NCBI RefSeq assembly: GCF_047948215.1
Contig: NC_134461.1
Location: 88,904,245-88,968,244, forward strand
Direction of reading: 5' to 3'
Source: Lycorma delicatula
Lineage: Eukaryota > Arthropoda > Insecta > Hemiptera > Fulgoridae
DNA: 64,000 nt
Shown: positions 36,070-48,601 of the stretch, in pieces
How positions within the stretch are numbered: position 1 is the stretch's first letter
How the letters are laid out: every line of letters begins with the position of its first letter
Translations under genes and position numbers: made by a program
The notes under the pieces: model-generated
What the model saw: only the letters and a program-made list of their open reading frames with translations
Databases searched by the model: none
What the model was told of the DNA's origin: nothing

Positions 36070-37740
36070 TCCTAATGCATAAATATATTATTGCAGCTTA
36101 AATACTGGTAGAGAATATATCGAGAATTGCTTTAGAATTCCAAACACTACACTATTTTCAAGAAATATTATAATTTGTTTTTCTTCATTTTTTAGTGCAT
36201 GTTTTTGCAATAATCGAAGTCATTTGCAACTCTTTCTATTATCCAGATTTGTTATACTGTTCCAAAATATTTAATTCGTTACTATTTGTATATTTCATTA
36301 CAACAAATTTTTTTATTCCCAACGTTCACTGCATTATAACTGCGCACAAAAGAAAATTGCTTTATGAATTTTTAGCCAGTATCATGTTTTGAAGTATTAA
36401 AAACTCATCTTTATGTTCATATTTAACAATACGTGGTAATGTAGATTGTATTATTAATTTTGCAACATTAAAACTTTTAGAGATTTTTAACTTTCATATA
36501 AGTGACCGTAGGAGTTGACCGGAAGGGTACAAATAATCGACTGTTTCATACCGGGATGGAAGTCGGCGTACTAAAGTTTTTCAGTTGACAGCTGGAAAGT
36601 CAAAATAAAAATCCTAATCTTATCGATATATAAAATAAAATTAAAAAATAATAATAAATTATACAGAATCTATTTATTGTAAGTAATGTTATGTAATACT
36701 TTCTTTTTCTTTTTTTTTATGATGTCAATGTATTTAGGTCACTGGAATAGAATAAATCTTTGGAAAGAAAACTTCTGTCGGTGAGATACTAGGTCTAATT
36801 CCTGAGTTAGATGGAAATTGTTTTAAAAAGAGGAAACTAAACATTTTTAAGATTGGTACAGCTTCCTATATTGATCAGTCACTCAAATGAGTAACCAGAT
36901 TGTGAATGGAACGCCCAACCCATTTTTTTATATTTTAAAAACAAAACGTCGTCTCTTCAGCAAAGTAATTCAGATTAAAACAACTTCAAACAGTGAATAG
37001 AAAATAATGGAACAGCATCGAGAAGAATATAAAGCTAAAACTTTAAAAGATACACTAAAATGTGAAACAAAACTCTTCAGGAATTTTTACTTTGTTGAAC
37101 AATAATAGGAAACTCTTTTTAGACTACGGAAAAAGTAATTTTTATTTTGAATTGAAAAAACTTTCTAATTAATCATTTTTATTTTGTTTTATTCCTATTT
37201 TTTAAAGTCCAAGTCAATATCCTTAAAGGGGGTATGAGAGTAAAGCGGATCTTATATTACTCTTTTCTGTCTATACACCTTTCTTTCATTCAGACATTTG
37301 TGATACCAAGAAATAGATTCATATTTTAAAGAAGTTTCTTCTGAAATTTTATTAGATCTTATCTTGATTTTTCATTAAATTTTCACTTTTTATTATTAAA
37401 TTAAACAAAAGGAGTAAAACAAAGGACTTTTTGAGTAAGCTGTTTCTTTTTATTTTGATTTATTATGTCGTAAATTTCAAGGCCACAGTGTATAGTAAAA
37501 TATCCATTTGGATCTCTAGACAGTTTTTTTGAATAAATGTCGTAGAAGACAAAAAATTTTCTTTTGGAGCAAATAGTCAAAAGCTTTTGAAATCCTGAGA
37601 TAGAGACATTTATATGTGGTCGACATCCAGGATAGAAAAAAGAAAGAAAAAAATTTAAATCATTTGTTGGATACAGATTATAAATGGGGGGGGGGGGAGA
37701 AATTACTAAAATCCGTCCTTTTCGTGTATATATCTTCTTT
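36070..37740. other. AT-rich intergenic sequence
   Basis: No gene recognised. A poly-G run lies at 37686-37697. The last part grades into the RT relic that follows. Confidence 0.5.
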
Positions 37741-37744
37741 TTAT

Positions 37745-38650
37745 TAACCGTTTAGTCGCGTACAGCTGACAGTCATTTGATGTACCATGCTTCTCTACTT
37801 CTTCCGGACTCTGACAGCTTTTTTCATTTTCACCACACTCCTGCTATTTGCTTCTTTGATGGTAACCCAGCCCAGAAGTATCCAGCTAGGTTCTTGGTCG
37901 ACCCAGTCGTCTTCTTCAATCTGTCATCCCTAATGAGATCCCTTTTCTAAGGAGTTATCTTTCCTCATGACTGGCCAAAGTATGATAGTCGCAGGCAGCT
38001 TCAGCATCTAGCTTTCTAAGGAAAAATTAATATTGGTTTTATCTAAAATTTCTTAGTTATTATGGCCGTCCTCGGAATTCTTAATCCCTGGCGCTAACAA
38101 CAAATCTCAAACGCTATCAGCCTGTCAGCCTTCTTGATGGTTCATGTTTTACAGCCGTAGGATGCAAAAGAGAAAACAATTGGCCTGAAGACATTTTTTT
38201 TAAACAAAAACAAAACAATTGGTGTCCTTGCTGCTTTTCCATATTTTGCACATCCCAATCATGGCAGCCCTACCAATCGCTAGACGTCTTTTAATTTCAG
38301 ATGTGCAGTTTTCATTCTCCAGATGTCTGAGCCAAGAAACACAAAATCTTCAATCACTTCTATTTTCTGGTTGCCAGTTCTCTCGTTGATGTTCCTATCT
38401 TCTCCGGCCGTCATGAACTTCTTCTTGTTTCTTGCTTGTTCTTGTTGAGAGAAGCCCCCCTACTTTTCACTTTCTTCTTGCACCATCCTGATTAGAGTTT
38501 CAAGATCTTCCACAATTTCTGCAAGCAGGGTTGTATCATCTGCATATCTTAGGTTGTTAAGAATTCTGCCTCCAAGTCTTCCGCCAATATTTGAGTCGTC
38601 AAGATCAACGTTTCTCATAATAGATCTTGGATATAGATAGAAAATTAAAG
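37745..38650 (-). pseudogene. BovB/RTE-type reverse transcriptase relic
   Basis: Read on the minus strand from 38650 leftwards, with several frame changes and stops, are: NNLRYADDTTLLAEIVEDLE (active-site YADD), EESEK, an FVFLGS block, FASYGCKT*TIKKAD, and a C-terminal SGRSREAWY-like end near 37770. This order is that of the RT palm and C-terminal domain of BovB/RTE LINEs. It differs enough from the RTE-like family at 29 and 41 kb to be a separate lineage. No open frame survives; it is an old insertion. Confidence 0.65.
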
Positions 38651-38689
38651 GTGATAAGTTGGAGAATTGTTTAGTGTAACATATTTAGT

Positions 38690-39760
38690 ATCATACATAT
38701 CTTTTTTTTCCAGCCTCCCAAGTCCAGACCCGCTTTTAAGCTTTTACACAGCCTTGGGAGGTGCCTTTGCCTCTAACCAGTTAGGCAGCTATCCCAGGCC
38801 CGGCTATGCGTTCCCTGTAGCACGCCCGAGCAGCCGGGATTCCTGCCTGCCTGCCTGCCTCTAGTTAGGGGGACCACCCGAGGAGGTCTCCCTAGCTAGA
38901 CTTTGGTCTTTTCGATTTTCCTCTCTGTTCTCCCCTGGAGTCTTCATTCATTCATTGAAGGTGGAACGCCGGAGCATTCCATCCCTCCCGAATAATGCTG
39001 TCCATTCTTCCCTACGCTAGCTCAGTTCTTTGACCATGTCTCTCCTTTTCTGTGGAGATCCAAGCGGCTAGTTCTGCCACCACTCGCCACTCCCTTTCCT
39101 CCAGAGCATTAAATCCAGTATGCTATCTGGCGTTAGATGAAGTACTCCAAGTCTCTTTTTTCAGCGGCACCCACCTCCCACAGTCGAAGAAGGTGTGCTC
39201 GGGCGTATCTACAGAAAAGAGTGGTGCTGCACCCGCAGCGCCACACTTTACTGTACAGCCTCCAGTCTCGCCACATTCCTGGCTATATACAGCGCTTCTT
39301 CCCACGCGGGCGCAGCATAAAACACATTGAGGCGGTCATTGACATGATCAACCTCCTCGTAGAGGTTCTGGGAATCCAAACCTGAACGCCAACCTGCCCA
39401 GCGCCGCCGCAGACCTCTCCACCTTCTGGACAACATACTTGATATGCTCCTCGAAGATCCACAGTACCGCACACCTAGGTACTTAGTCTTCACCTGCCCA
39501 AACTGGATGCCATCCACCCGTAGATTCGGTCCCCATTTAAATTCGTGACCGCAAACTTAAGATCATTCAGAGTTTTGATTCCTGTGCTGACCAAACTGTT
39601 GCTTTGAAGAAAAATTACAATATAATTCTCACAAGTATAAAGATAATGAGCATAGCGGGCGGGGGTCTAGACGGCACCCCCCGCTATGTTCAATAAGTCC
39701 TCCATGATGGGAGTTCTGGCTAGACAGGAAATACTGGCTAATACGAAATTACTACGGGGC
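38690..39760 (-). pseudogene. R1/Jockey-group LINE pol 3' remnant
   Basis: A GC-richer island on the minus strand. In order from 39760 leftwards: a degenerate YAHY/YADD-like position at about 39645; VDGIQFGQVKTKYLGV (about 39465-39515); SQNLYEEVDH...FYAAPAWEEALYIARN; and, in another frame, DTPEHTFFDCGRW (about 39170-39210), the conserved Cys-His end of R1-group pol. ALEEREWRVV follows. A T8 run at 38701-38708 may be the poly-A tail in antisense. Multiple frameshifts make it nonfunctional. The start of the element is missing. Confidence 0.7.
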
Positions 39761-41225
39761 ATTTATCTTGCTTTATTACTACCGCAATTTTTCCGTTTTT
39801 GTAAATTTGATTGGTTATAACTAAGAATCGAAGACATTTATCGAGAAACGGCTTTCACATTCGCCATCGTTTTTCTCGTAAACATTTACATTAAAATCAT
39901 GTATCACATGTCCGCCTATTTATGTCAAAAAGATTTAATTCTATAAGGCGGATTTCAGATGGTGGACAAAAATTTCAAGCACACCTTAAATTAGTCATTT
40001 TGTAAATATGTAAATTGTTTCTTCCTGCTAGTTTCCCTCAGTTTGTAAATTGTTTCTTCCAGCTAGGTTCCCTCAGTTGAAAGTATTTTCCATACTTTCA
40101 CCTTTATTTTAAAATATTATATTTATTGTAGTGTAATATAGGTTTATTTTTATTGATATAAAACATTTTGAAGTGATACTTGTTATTTAATCGGTTGGAA
40201 TACATTCTAATAATTATTTCAAAGAGCAAAAGTTAAAAGAAGTAAAATTTCAATCTCTCATTAAATTTAAAAAAAAAGTTAATAAAATATATGACTCTTC
40301 AATACTATGTAGGATAATTCATTTTCAAGACCTTTTCCACTAGAAAGTACCGGTCTTTCATCTTAAATAGTTTTTAATGGGTTTTACAGTAAAGTGTTAA
40401 GGATAATCCATTTACTCATAAATTCTAAGATCTATATAAAATAAAGTCTCACGTACAAGCAAGACCTCATTAAAAACATAACTAGAGTGTTGTGTAGACA
40501 GAGTAGTAGAATTGTATAGTGCTGTGTAGGTGTTTAGTAGAACTACACAAAAAATTAATATTTTCTCAAAATTTTGTTTAAAACACTGAAGCTAACAATT
40601 AAATAAAAAATGTAATTATTAACTAAAAAATTCACACAGATTTGGTAATCGTAATTTTTTTTTACAAACAGCATTTAAAAATAAACATTTTAAATCGCTT
40701 TTACAGCATGAAGTTTAAATAAATTTTAAATTGACCAGTATAATATATTAAACGAATAAACAGAACTTAAATAGAATACATATTGTTCAGTTACTAAAGG
40801 TACTTCCTAATATTTTTAGGTCAAAGGACATTCTAATGTTAGTTTTACAGGTTGTTTCCATGAAAGAAGGTGGAATAACATTACTTACTTATATTAATAA
40901 AGTAAGTAATCCTGATATTGAGATATGAAAAGGGCTTCACATTTTAGAACTGAAGGTTACTACAAAATAGAAACAAGTTCGGACCAACGTAAAGTACAGA
41001 AGTACTATTTTATGGTGTATTAGACATTTTTGTCGCCATATTGAATAAAAACATTTTTTCTTTTAAACAGCAAGGTGGGCTTGTTATACTGGATTTTCAT
41101 GTAAAGTTTTACGGGAAAAATGATGGAGAAAACTGTTTCTCGGTAAAATGCCTTCGTTTTTGAGTAATAAACAAATATACTTGCAAAAGCGGAAAAATTG
41201 CGGTAGTAATTAAACTAGGTAATAC
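39755..41225. mobile_element. element with ~150-bp inverted ends
   Basis: The left end (39765-39905) contains ATTACTACCGCAATTTTTCC and then CGAGAAACGGCTTTC. The right end (41070-41215) contains the same inverted (GGAAAAATTGCGGTAGTAAT, GAAAACTGTTTCTCGGTAAA). The interior is AT-rich with no transposase. Part of its left interior recurs at 42798-42940. Confidence 0.65.
40009..40078 (+). repeat. tandem duplication of a 35-bp unit
   Basis: TGTAAATTGTTTCTTCC...CCCTCAGTT occurs twice in direct succession (40009-40043 and 40044-40078) with two differences. The related block near 42850 has one unit. Confidence 0.85.
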
Positions 41226-41372
41226 ACCTGTAATAACTTTTTTATTTCGCATTACCTTTAGAATTACATCCTATAACAAATTTTAAACGGTTAATGTTGT
41301 TGGAATTAGTAGCCCCAACACTAATAATAACAGCCATCACAATAATAAATAAAAATAATAAGAATAATTTAT

Positions 41373-42524
41373 TTTTTTTTTATTTTTTGTCTTCAGTCAT
41401 TTGACTGGTTTGATGCAGCTCTCCAAGATTCCCTATCTAGTGCTAGTCGTTTCATTTCAGTATACCCTCTACATCCTACATCCCTAACAATTTGTTTTAC
41501 ATATTCCAAACGTGGCCTGCCTACACAATTTTTTCCTTCTACCTGTCCTTCCAATATTAAAGCGACTATTCCAGGATGCCTTAGTATGTTGCCTATAAGT
41601 CTGTCTCATCTTTTAACTATATTTTTCCAAATGCTTCTTTCTTCATCTATTTGCCGCAATACCTCTTCATTTGTCACTTTATCCACCCATCTGATTTTTA
41701 ACATTCTCCTATAGCAACGCATTTCAAAAGCTTCTAATCTTTTCTTCTCAGATGCTCTGATTGTCCAAGTTTCACTTCCATATAAAGCGATACTCCAAAC
41801 ATACACTTTCAAAAATCTTTTCCTGACATTTAAATTAATTTTTGATGTAAACAAATTATATTTCTTACTGAAGGCTCGTTTAGCTTGTGCTATCCTGCTT
41901 CGTCCATCTTTAGTAATTCTACTTCCCAAACAACAAAATTCTTCTACCTCCGTAATCTTTTCTCCTCCTATTTTCACATTCAGTGTCCATCTTTGTTATT
42001 TCTACTACATTTCAGTACTTTTGTTTTGTTCTTGTTTATTTTCGTGCGATAGTTCTTGCGTAGGACTTCATCTATGCCGTTCATTGTTTCTTCTAAATCC
42101 TTTTTACTCTCGGCTAGAATTACTATATCATCAGCAAATCGTAGCATCTTTATCTTTTCACCTTGTACTGTTACTCCGAATCTAAGTTGTTCTTTAACAT
42201 CATTAACTGCTAGTTCCATGTAAAGATTAAAAAGTAACGGAGATAGGGAACATCCTTGTCGGACTCCCTTTCTTATTACGGCTTCTTTCTTATGTTCTTC
42301 AATTGTTACTGTTGCTGTTTGGTTCCTGTACATGTTAGCAATTGTTCTTCTATTTCTGTATTGAACCCTAATGTTTTTTAAATGCTGAACATTTTATTCC
42401 AGTCTACGTTATCGAATGCCTTTTCTAGGTCTATAAACGCCAAGTATGTTGGTTTGTTTTTCTTTAATCTTCCTTCTACTATTAATCTGAGGCCTAAAAT
42501 TGCTTCCCTTGTCCCTATACTTAT
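41373..42524 (-). mobile_element. 5'-truncated RTE-like LINE copy 2, with 10-bp target duplication
   Basis: Antisense copy of the 29-30 kb family, flanked by AATAATTTAT at 41363-41372 and 42525-42534. It begins with an antisense A-tail, then TTTTGTCTTCAGTCATTTGA. The truncation point is farther downstream in pol than in copy 1, so the two are independent insertions. Confidence 0.92.
41390..42520 (-). pseudogene. RT domain and C-terminus of RTE-like LINE copy 2
   Basis: Reads from a mid-palm position (KNKPTYLAFIDLEKAFD about 42405-42455) through RQGCSLSPLLFNLYM and the active-site FADD (about 42130-42140) to KINKNKTKVLKCSR. A 1-bp deletion near 41983 shifts the frame. The C-terminal part then continues: GSETWTIRASEKKRLEAFEM and RWVDKVTNEEVLRQIDEERS, ending at a TGA that replaces an Arg codon near 41606. 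An in-frame 15-bp deletion removes the SAIKY-R segment present in copy 1. A 4-bp-scale disruption also occurs near 42360-42370. Copy 2 keeps the Cys in RQGCSLSP, so it is the better guide to the family sequence there. Confidence 0.88.
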
Positions 42525-42534
42525 AATAATTTAT

Positions 42535-44655
42535 AACTACTACAAATTAAATGGCTATGTCAACTGACACTATTTACTTGTTTTATGGTAAATAATATCA
42601 GTTATTTACTGGTTAATGACATTCGTTTGAAATTTAGTTAAATATTTTTGTTCATAATTTGCTTAATACTCTAAATTTGTAAATATTTTAAAAATTTAAA
42701 AATCTTTTAAATTGTTTCTTTTTAAAAAATTATTGTATCTTGTAAAATTTTAATTAAAGAAATTTGTAATAGCCAATTTTAAAAAAAAATTATTTAATAT
42801 GGCGGATCCAAGTAGGGGACAAAAATTTCAAACCCACTACAAAGTACTGATTTTATAAATATGTTGATCCCACTTGTTTCTCTGTCCTAGTTTCCTTCAG
42901 TTTTGAAATATGAAGCCGTTTCCATATTTATCACTCTATTTACTAAATAGCTAACTAAAATTTAAAAATACTTTTGAAGAATTTACATTAATTCGAAAAT
43001 TTATAATTTTAAACTTTTATCACGATTTTAATTCTATTCACAAAGTAAGGTTTTTTATTATTATTTATTTACTAATTTCTTAGGAAGATGTTGTGTCTTT
43101 ACAGTATCAATTTTTTTTTTTGTAATATTTGGCATTCATAAATTGTAATAATTTTACAGGTGTACCAAAATTAAATTTAAATCATGATACAAAGTTATTT
43201 TAATTCTATTAATCTACGTATATTTTAATTTAGGTACTGTAATATATATGGAATAGAGCAGACAGAATCTTTTAATTAAGCCCTATTTGTAGAGTGGTAA
43301 ACAACCACAGAGGTCAAATAACTGCAGAAAGGTTACTACATAAGCGCTTTTATCTGTAGACTAACCTGAATCAAATACTGACGTTCTGCATTTTCATTAA
43401 TGCTTTCAATTTATACATGAAACCTGGATTACACATAGTTTTATATAAAATGTGCGTAAAATAAAATGTGTTTACCAATTAGAGTTATTCAGAATACGTT
43501 TTGTGCAATATCGTTGAGTTATAAAAAAAAAAAAAAAAATAATAATGGAAATTAGTTTACCATCTCCATTTTTTCCTTTTTACGCATCATATGTAAGTAG
43601 ATAATCTGATTGTAAAGATCTTTGTATGAATTAATTCACTGTCAAATTGCAGCGGTCAAATGGACGAAAATATTAAATGTAACATTTTTTTCTTATTTCG
43701 ATGTGCTCCGCCTCTAACTCGAGTAATTACGAGTATATAAAATTAAAACATTAGATAAAAGGATAAATTAAAATATTTAATAGTCGCAGCTTATATGAAC
43801 GAATAAAGTTATGTAAAATCATAGAGTATGATTGTAAGTTTCGTTTGTTATTTTTGTGATGCGTGTATTCGTATTTTTAGTCCTAAGTCTGTAATAAATA
43901 TACACAACTAATTATTTCTATTTTGCATTTAATTTATTTTTATAAATTTTCTCATGTTAATTTGTTAACAAATTATAATTTGTGAGCAAAGATTAGTAAA
44001 CAGGTCTATATTATGAAATAATTTTATTTAATTTTGATATAATTTCTTTTTCCGCAATCGACGAAGTGAACTCTCTTTTCATCACTTCCAGAATGTTTTT
44101 CAATTTATTTTTTGATTTCCTCGGTGGTTTAGGTGGAAGCATGCTAAACTAAAGACCGGGATTTTATTTCCGTTTAAGGTCTGGAAATGTTTAAATCATT
44201 CCGCTTTTCTTTATCATCTCGTATTTTCGGAGAAAACATTCAGGCTCATCGTCTGCATTACTTGTCGGTATAAAAGGTTTTCAATCAAAATAAAATTTAC
44301 TCTACTCCTGTCAAAAAAATATTCTCTTTTCTTAATCTTACAAATTATTAATCGTTTAGTTATATTTATTATTATATATTATCGCTGAAATTCAAAGTAT
44401 TTTAAAACAAATATTTTTTATTTTTTTTTAAATCGAGATTATTATTTGGAAAATACGTTTTGGGCGATTAATCTATATATAATACACAAAAGAACATATC
44501 GCGAGTGATTCATAATCAACGCCCAGCAAAAACTACTCAAGATTAATTGATGAAAATTTTTGTATACGTTCTTCTTATAGTGTAAATGCACGCTAAGAAA
44601 GGATTCTTTTTAAATTCTGAGTTTAAAGGGTAAAAACGTAGTTTATTTAAATTTA
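42535..44655. other. AT-rich sequence with one repeat fragment
   Basis: 42798-42940 repeats the left interior of the 39.76 kb element (ATGGCGGATCC..GGGGACAAAAATTTCAAA vs AAGGCGGATTTC..GTGGACAAAAATTTCAAG). Otherwise no gene or element is seen. Confidence 0.6.
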
Positions 44656-44659
44656 CTAT

Positions 44660-44985
44660 TTTTTTTTTATTTTTCGGTAACAAATGAAGATATCAGCTTC
44701 TTTTTTGGTGTGTGTGATGTGATCGTCATGAGAATATCTAAAAACCAATTTCTAGATTTTTGAAATTCCGAGTTTAACCGGTTAAAATGGATTTTGAATT
44801 TTCTTTTAAACATGGTTTTTTTTTATTCATAATTTCTCAGTAAAAAATGAAGATATCCACTTTATTTTTGGTTGTGTAATTTTCGTGTAAATATCTAAAA
44901 ACAAATTTCTAGATTTTTGGGGAATTCGACTTGAAAGTGGTGAAGAAATTTAAGAAAGATGTGACCAAATTTTCCCCATTTCTAA
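44660..44985 (+). repeat. two tandem ~155-bp units
   Basis: AATGAAGATATCAGCTTCTT...AATATCTAAAAACCAATTTCTAGATTTTTG is followed one unit later by AATGAAGATATCCACTTTAT...AATATCTAAAAACAAATTTCTAG. Noncoding and unclassified. Confidence 0.75.
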
Positions 44986-45059
44986 ATATACTAAACGAGA
45001 TGTTCACTAGATTGGGGATTTTAAATACTCTTGAGGTAAATATCTGGTTTCGGTTTTTT

Positions 45060-45470
45060 TTTAAATTCGATTTTTAAGGCGATACGAAGGTGTACGGCGC
45101 GGCGAATCAAACCAACACAGCCACTACCACTGTTACTGTCTGTGCAACGCGACTGGCTGCAGCTGTCCCCGGTTACTTGACTAAAGAACATAAAACAGAA
45201 GTAATTAAAAATTTGTTTAAATAACGAGAAACGAAGACAGTTACCGTATATCGTTATATTGAACCTCAGCTACATTGAACCTAGTGCTGTTTGTTGGATA
45301 ACGCTAAGAACCGGGAAAAATACATTTATTCCCGTACGAAGAACTGCTAACCAATTATAACTAATATTTTTAAGATAGAGGCCGATTATTTTGAAACCCA
45401 TATTCTTAGATCACTCAAAGTTTCGGGTCCTGTGCTGACCAAACTACTGGTCTGAAGAAATTAAATAAAC
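45060..45470. other. mixed-composition patch, possible transposon remnant
   Basis: 45060-45180 is GC-richer. 45225-45300 has ATTGAACCT repeated in a pattern like Tigger-type ends. 45409-45460 shares a 52-bp motif with 39561-39612 (see findings). No gene. Confidence 0.4.
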
Positions 45471-45924
45471 TTATATTTTTTCATAAAATTTTACGCGATA
45501 AAAAAACATAAAACCAAAAAAATTGACCACAACGAGAAACGCAAGTAACCAAATAGCGCGTGCGAAGTCGCGATGGGGATGCTAGTTATTTAACTAAAAC
45601 TGTAGAGAAAACTTTATTAAAACAATTTTTTTTTGCTTTATGAAAAATCAACCCCCATCTCCTAAAATTGACAACCTTCTTACATTTTTATTGTATTTTC
45701 TTTAATCTCTTCAGTTTAAATGTTTTTCAGAAAATGATTGTTGTTTTTCACTTCATGTATAGAGCAATCAAGAATTATCCACAATTTGTTTAAATTATAG
45801 AACCTCGGATCTAAAATGCAGAAAAAGGTTTTGAAAGTTTGTTTTACTTATTTTAGCCTTTATTAAAGGGGTGCTAGATTTAGTGAAAACTTTCCTTAAG
45901 CAAATTTGTTAAGCTTAAGCTTTC

Positions 45925-46012
45925 TTTTTTTCCGTTTACCCTCCGGAGCCACCGTAAGGTATTACTTCAGAGGATGAGTGAAAATGATATTTATGAGTGA
46001 AAATTAAGTTTA
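45925..46012 (-). mobile_element. SINE 3'-tail fragment
   Basis: CGTTTACCCTCCGGAGCCAC, then ATTACTTCAGAGGATGAGTG: the shared 3' tail of the SINE groups without a head, lying inside the dispersed repeat. Confidence 0.65.
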
Positions 46013-46116
46013 TCCTATATACGAATATTTTTAGAAAAGGTTTTCTTAATATTTATTCCCCAGCTCTAAAAAAATGTATACTTTATTTTTTGGCTCTGAG
46101 TTTGTAATTTTTATTA

Positions 46117-47194
46117 TTTTTTACTTTTTATATATATATATTTTTTTTTAATTTTTTTTTTGCTGAATATCTTTATTTATAATCAGCTTCTATATTGAAG
46201 CTATAAGTAAGTCATATGACTATCACGTGAAAGAGGATCATCCATTGATAATTCTCAATAAGTACAAAAACAATTAATGTGATAATTAATAGTAACTATG
46301 AAATAACATAATATTTAATTGTGTCTTTGAATATATTAATATATTAATCAAGTCGGGTAGTAGAACAAAATAAATAAAACATTAACTTTAAATAGAACAA
46401 TAAATTAAATATTAACTTTAAAACAACCATAGATCAATAATAAACGTGAGCAGCCATAAATTTTAATAATCGAAAATAAACAAAAATAATTATAAGAAGT
46501 GTTATCTCCAACAAACCGGATGATCATAACGGTCCATCAACCAGATCAAACACGGAACGTTAGGAGTATTTTCAGCCTTCTAAGTTCTCCCTGTTGTCTG
46601 GTAAATTCAAAGATAGATGATGATTAACATGCTTCTCCAAACTGGACACATCTCGGAACTAGGCGTTCAACTTCTCGAAATGCCTATGAATGGAATTACT
46701 ATGTAATCGTGGATCTAAGTATTTCTCGCAAATCACGGCGCTAGTATTTTATTCTGGAACAGGTGAATGATCTCCATATTACTGTTACTGGTTGTTCCCC
46801 AGAGTTTACTTTCGTAAGTCCATACAGGCTTCAAAAAAACCTTGTAAAGCAAAATCTTGATGATAAAGAAAGTTGTGAAACTTTCCTCAATATCCAGTAC
46901 ATCTTTTTAAACTAAATGTCAAGCAACTTCCTTTTATCCCTTATATTATTATCTCTTCAAGTTAAACGGCGATCAAGGTTAAAATCCAGGTACTTTACTT
47001 TACTGACATTGAGGTATTCCGACACCGTTTAAATGAAATTCAAGTCAATCTTTTCTTCTTATCGTAAATGTTACGCGGGTGGACATTGCCGGATTTGCTC
47101 TTATTCTCCATTTACGCAGCCAAACGATGATGATATCCAGTGCAGATTATAATTTCTCGGTGACTACATTCGGGCTATCGAATTTATATTATTT
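46117..47194 (-). mobile_element. Jockey-like LINE fragment with 12-bp target duplication
   Basis: TAATTTTTATTA at 46105-46116 and 47195-47206 brackets the insertion. Poly-T near 46141-46163 is the antisense tail. On the minus strand the frame at about 46750-46990 reads VKYLDFNLDRRLT, then KKMYWILRKVSQLSL. It continues, after a frame change, with LLYKVFLKPVWTYESKLWGT and TSNSNMEIIHLFQNKIL. This is the region downstream of the RT active site in Jockey-clade LINEs, where the usual form is 'LYK..LKP.WTYG.QLWG'. Stops and frameshifts are frequent. The RT catalytic part is absent because of 5' truncation. The insertion splits an older dispersed repeat. Confidence 0.8.
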
Positions 47195-47344
47195 TAATTT
47201 TTATTACTAAATTTCTTTTCTATTTTTGATCACTTAAAGAACTTTGGGACCTATATTATATTTGGGATCCAAAATTAGAAGCAAATTTTTTCATTACTTT
47301 CCGCCAAGTTATCTTAATTTTTTAAATGTTTTAAAAAATTATCT

Positions 47345-47865
47345 TTTAATTTTATTATTTTTTTTGTTTGGGATCACTTCATTGTAAACAACATTTTCTA
47401 AATTTTCCTGTGGTGAAAATTTAGAAAATACCCCTAAAATCAAAAATAATTTTATTCGAAATTTGGGAATTTTGATACTTATATTTTAAGTTGATCATCA
47501 TAATCGATAAAAAACCTTCCTTGATACTTGGACTCCCAAATATTAAACATTTGGAAAAGTTTTTTAGTTTTTCGTTCTCAACCTTTATATAAAACTAGTT
47601 TTGGTGAAGATTAATGTTCTTTAAAATCTTTTTAAAACGTCAAAATTGTGAAAGAACATATAATGATTTTTTAAGGTTATTTTACAAGTCTTTAGAATAT
47701 TTTAGTATCTTACAATATCAATTTTTTACAAATTTGTAGAATTTTTTATTTTTACAATTTTTCAGATTTATTACAATTTTACTTTTAAAAGATTAATAAT
47801 CTTTTTTTAAGTGATCTACACAAAAAGTTAGCTCAAGTAGTATTTCCCCCCGCTCCAATTCACTC
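47345..47865. other. AT-rich intergenic sequence
   Basis: No gene recognised. Confidence 0.6.
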
Positions 47866-47871
47866 GCTCTC

Positions 47872-47911
47872 CCTCTCTCTCTCTCTTATCTGTATTTGTA
47901 TACCCCCTCAA

Positions 47912-47990
<79 letters not shown>
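47872..47990. repeat. compound microsatellite (CT)n, (CA)n, (AT)n
   Basis: CT tract near 47872-47886, CA tract 47912-47936, then a long AT tract to 47990. Confidence 0.95.
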
Positions 47991-47991
<1 letters not shown>

Positions 47992-48601
47992 TAATAAAAG
48001 TGGTAGGTAGACCTGACCAATGATGTTACTAACGTACAGTATTGAATTTAAAGTTGACGGTAGATGTGGTGTGCTCATTGAAGAGGTTCCATCAGCCCTT
48101 TTCTCCTTCTGAATCCCCTACTATAGCCGCTTGTACGTTACAAGACCACTCTTTCATAATATTCTCTCTAGTAGGAAACGGGAATTCAACTTTACTTTCC
48201 GATATGGTTTTCGGTAAAACTTTAGTTTCCACCCTTTTCATGTCTCTCTCTCTTTTAACTACTCTCTTCGTACCACCACCGTAATTCCAGCCCGTTTCTC
48301 TGGTATTCTGGTATTTACAGTAGCAGTAGTATCGTATAATATTAGAATTACAAATTTAACATCGCTTCCTCCATCCTTAACATTCTATCGCCTTTCTTAT
48401 ATTTTTCTTTCTATTTTTATCTTTGCGTATTTATATTTCCGTTTTTTCACGTCGAATCAATACTAGAAATCATTTATATTCCGTATTTGTATATAACTTA
48501 ACAACTCTTAAATATCGGCATAAATTATTTATGAATAAATAACATAAAAAATTCCATTAGTACTTACAATACTATATAATAAATATGTAAGAAAAAAAAT
48601 A

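Larger units (their letters stand above)
45625..47340 (+). repeat. dispersed repeat, interrupted copy
   Basis: Same family as 35200-35860. CACTTCATGTATAGAGCAAT and AATTATAGAACCTCGGATCT at 45750-45815 are followed, after two later insertions, by ACCTATATTATATTTGGGAT and AGAAGCAAATTTTTTCATTA at 47250-47310. The order is the same as in the intact copy. Confidence 0.65.
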
